DNA of 64,000 nucleotides from [Mycobacterium] manitobense (GTDB lineage: Bacteria; Actinomycetota; Actinomycetes; Mycobacteriales; Mycobacteriaceae), in contig NZ_JACKSJ010000037.1 of NCBI RefSeq assembly GCF_025821665.1, positions 21,783-85,782 on the forward strand, in the 5' to 3' direction. Both the position numbers and the translations under genes were made by a program. Within the stretch, counting starts at the first letter, position 1, and every line of letters starts with the position of its first letter. Positions 62,531 to 64,000 of the stretch are shown here, piece after piece. Under the pieces are notes generated by a model. It was not told the DNA's origin. It saw only the letters and a list, made by a program, of their open reading frames with translations, and made no database searches.

Positions 62531-63625
62531 CTACTCGGCCCAGCGGGCGGCTTCGGCGGCGGCGCCCAGCGCCGAGCGCAGCGGCACCTGCAGACCGTCG
62601 TAGATGCCCGGCTTCTGCTCGACGAGCCAGTTGAGGGCGCCGAGCAGCCGGTTGGCGGCGGTGGTGTTGCCGCCGTCGGCGCGGGTGCCGCCCGGCACGT
62701 CCGCGCGGGTGACGATCGTCAGCTGCGGGTCGCCGTCGATGATGACGCGGTGATCGCCGACGCCGCCCCGATGAGCATCGTCGGGCTGCGGCCAGTCCGG
62801 CGCGCAGGACGGGTGGATGCGGGTGATGTGCTCGATGACGATCCGCCTCCTGCCGCCGGACCACCCGACGACCTTGAGGAAGAAGGCGCCCTGCGTGCCC
62901 TTCTCGAAGCGGCCCATCACGGTGTCCACCGACTCGTCGAGGGGTAGCCGCTCGACCTCCTCGGTGATCTCGTCGATCTCGATCCCCAGGCCGCGGCCGA
63001 TGAGCCGGACGTTGCCGCCCCAGACCATCGTCGGGATGGTCGGCAGCAGCATCATCGGGGTCTCGTCCATCGAACCGCCGAAGCCGCAGGACACCTTCAC
63101 CGCGAACGGCTGGTTGTAGGTGGAGTAGTCGAAGATCTCCTGGCAGGTGATCGTGTCGATGCGGGTGCACAGGCTCGCGGCCGTCACCGCGAGGGCGTCG
63201 TTGCCCCATCCGGGGTCGACGCCGCTGACGAGCAGGGTGGAGCCGCCCTCCTCGGCGGCGGCGGTCAGCCGCTGCACCCACTCCGGCGGGGCGGACGCCG
63301 GGTCGTAGAGCGAGTACAGCGACGGCGTCACCACGTGCAGGCCGGCACGCAGGCACCGCTCGATGTCCGCGATCGCCTCTTCGGGCCGGATGTCGCCGGA
63401 GGCCATGTAGGCGACGGCGTCGCACTCCGTAAGCACACCGTCGACGTCGTCGGTGGCCGCGACCCCGGTGGGCGCATCGAGCCCGGCGAAGCCGGCGGCG
63501 TCGCGGCCGACCTTCTCGGCGGTCGAGGTGATGACGGCGGCGAGCTGGAGGCCGGGAAAAGCGGCGGCCGACCGGATCGCGGTCGAGCCCATGTTGCCGG
63601 TTCCCCACACTGCGACGCGAAGCAT
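62531..63625 (-). CDS. DapB-like NAD(P)-dependent oxidoreductase
   Basis: This is a 364-residue protein. An N-terminal Rossmann domain opens with GTGNMGSTAIRSA (motif at residues 8-13) and the C-terminal domain resembles those of dihydrodipicolinate reductase-like and 2,4-diaminopentanoate dehydrogenase-like enzymes (VSGVDPGWGNDALAV, ITCQEIFDYSTYNQPF, FFLKVVGWSGG). The substrate is not known; mycobacterial relatives are annotated only as oxidoreductases. The ATG at 63625 starts the Rossmann strand without an extension. It ends 1 bp after the convergent pks stop and is divergent from fadE5. Confidence 0.88.
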   Translation of the reverse strand: MLRVAVWGTGNMGSTAIRSAAAFPGLQLAAVITSTAEKVGRDAAGFAGLDAPTGVAATDDVDGVLTECDAVAYMASGDIRPEEAIADIERCLRAGLHVVTPSLYSLYDPASAPPEWVQRLTAAAEEGGSTLLVSGVDPGWGNDALAVTAASLCTRIDTITCQEIFDYSTYNQPFAVKVSCGFGGSMDETPMMLLPTIPTMVWGGNVRLIGRGLGIEIDEITEEVERLPLDESVDTVMGRFEKGTQGAFFLKVVGWSGGRRRIVIEHITRIHPSCAPDWPQPDDAHRGGVGDHRVIIDGDPQLTIVTRADVPGGTRADGGNTTAANRLLGALNWLVEQKPGIYDGLQVPLRSALGAAAEAARWAE

Positions 63626-63772
63626 TGGAACACCCTAGCGGCCCGGACGTGACCATCGTCACACCGGGTCATCTGCGCAGGTCAGGGGTGCGAAATCGGG
63701 GTTTGGCAGCGTCCGGCCAACCGCCTGGTTGATTAGCCGGTGGAAATTGCTCGCGCGAGCTTTGCGTTGAAG

Positions 63773-63812
63773 TTACCGGGCGGTATAGTGACCATTAGTT
63801 ACTGGTGGGTAA
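63773..63812. promoter_or_regulatory. two 14-bp operator-like repeats before fadE5
   Basis: TTACCGGGCGGTAT (63773-63786) and TTACTGGTGGGTAA (63799-63812) share the pattern TTAC-Y-GG-N2-GGTAW and are 26 bp apart centre to centre. Both are imperfect palindromes. They lie 52-91 bp before the fadE5 start, in the divergent promoter region, and look like sites for a TetR-type regulator of fatty-acid genes. Upstream, a palindrome GCTCGCGCGAGC occurs at 63749-63760. Confidence 0.5.
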
Positions 63813-63863
63813 CTTAACCGAAGTACCCAACCGCAGGTGGCAATTCTCGTCGAGGAGGACATA

Positions 63864-64000
63864 GTGAGCCACTACAAGAGCAACGTCCGGGACCAGGTAT
63901 TCAACCTGTTCGAGGTGCTCGAAGTCGACAAGGCCCTCGGTGAGGGGGTGTACAGCGACCTGGACGCCGACACGGTCAAGGAGATGCTGGGCGAGATCGC
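63864..64000 (+). CDS. fadE5: acyl-CoA dehydrogenase FadE5, N-terminal part (cut by window edge)
   Basis: The first 45 codons begin [21 protein letters not shown], almost identical to the start of M. tuberculosis FadE5 (Rv0244c). FadE5 is a flavin-dependent acyl-CoA dehydrogenase of beta-oxidation. The GTG at 63864 has GAGGAGGA six bases upstream. The catalytic domain lies outside the window, so only the start is seen. Its place after the sdh1 operon agrees with the Rv0244c-Rv0250c order. Confidence 0.92.
   Translation, partial: MSHYKSNVRDQVFNLFEVLEVDKALGEGVYSDLDADTVKEMLGEI

Overview
The window is chromosomal DNA of a mycobacterium, most likely a rapidly growing Mycolicibacterium close to M. 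smegmatis. This rests on high GC, GTG/TTG starts, many leaderless promoters (TANNNT, then 6-7 nt, then the start codon), and a conserved gene order. From about 25.8 kb to the right end the order matches the M. tuberculosis Rv0265c to Rv0244c interval: fecB2, pxpB/pxpC, aac(2'), narK3, Rv0260c-like, Rv0259c-like, nirD/nirB, Rv0250c-like, the second succinate dehydrogenase (Rv0249c-Rv0247c) and fadE5. Inserted between sdhB and fadE5 is a complete trehalose polyphleate (TPP) locus.

Region 1 (1 to about 20.7 kb) is accessory. It starts with a degenerate tRNA-like 3' half. It carries two intact MmyB-like XRE regulators and a broken third, an SDR, a luciferase-like monooxygenase, a GNAT, a metallo-beta-lactamase hydrolase plus carboxylesterase pair, two very large AAA/LuxR regulators, and several small exported proteins. 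Two 109-bp copies of what looks like the end of an IS21-type element lie 5.8 kb apart. Three copies of a 16-bp palindrome (TGAGG-N6-CCTCA) occur around the small secreted-protein genes. At 18.49-20.69 kb sits the most unusual unit in the window: three tandem mini-ORFs (16, 16 and 20 codons), each with a ribosome binding site and each starting MIRRLS, then a possible 42-aa ORF, an M50 membrane metallopeptidase with a possible RRE/PqqD-like N-terminus, and an overlapping lipoprotein. It looks like an uncharacterised peptide-processing, signalling or RiPP-like cassette.

Region 2 (20.8-33.1 kb) is mostly core and on the plus strand: LysE exporter, LysR regulator, SDR, STAS protein, a lone EF-Tu domain-2 protein, a YeiH-type transporter with a 29-aa membrane peptide, a Tat/lipoprotein FecB2, a VUT-family transporter, PxpB/PxpC, AAC(2')-I, NarK3, a HemD-regulator fusion and a sirohydrochlorin chelatase. 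Region 3 (33.1-42.8 kb) holds a GAF-ANTAR protein, nirBD, a PEP mutase/isocitrate lyase family gene, then the sdh1 operon ended by a 21-bp-stem hairpin, and a flavin reductase. Nitrite uptake (NarK3), siroheme synthesis genes and NirBD together form a nitrite-assimilation neighbourhood.

Region 4 (42.9-62.5 kb) is the TPP locus: a GAP/Sap-type membrane protein, the PE-PPE-domain acyltransferase (pE), FadD23-type FAAL, MmpL10, PapA3 and, divergently, a 3714-residue bimodular polyketide synthase. Fatty acyl-AMP from FadD23 primes Pks, PapA3 and pE acylate trehalose, and MmpL10 with the small membrane protein exports it. The window ends with a DapB-like oxidoreductase divergent from the first 45 codons of fadE5, with two 14-bp operator-like repeats between them.
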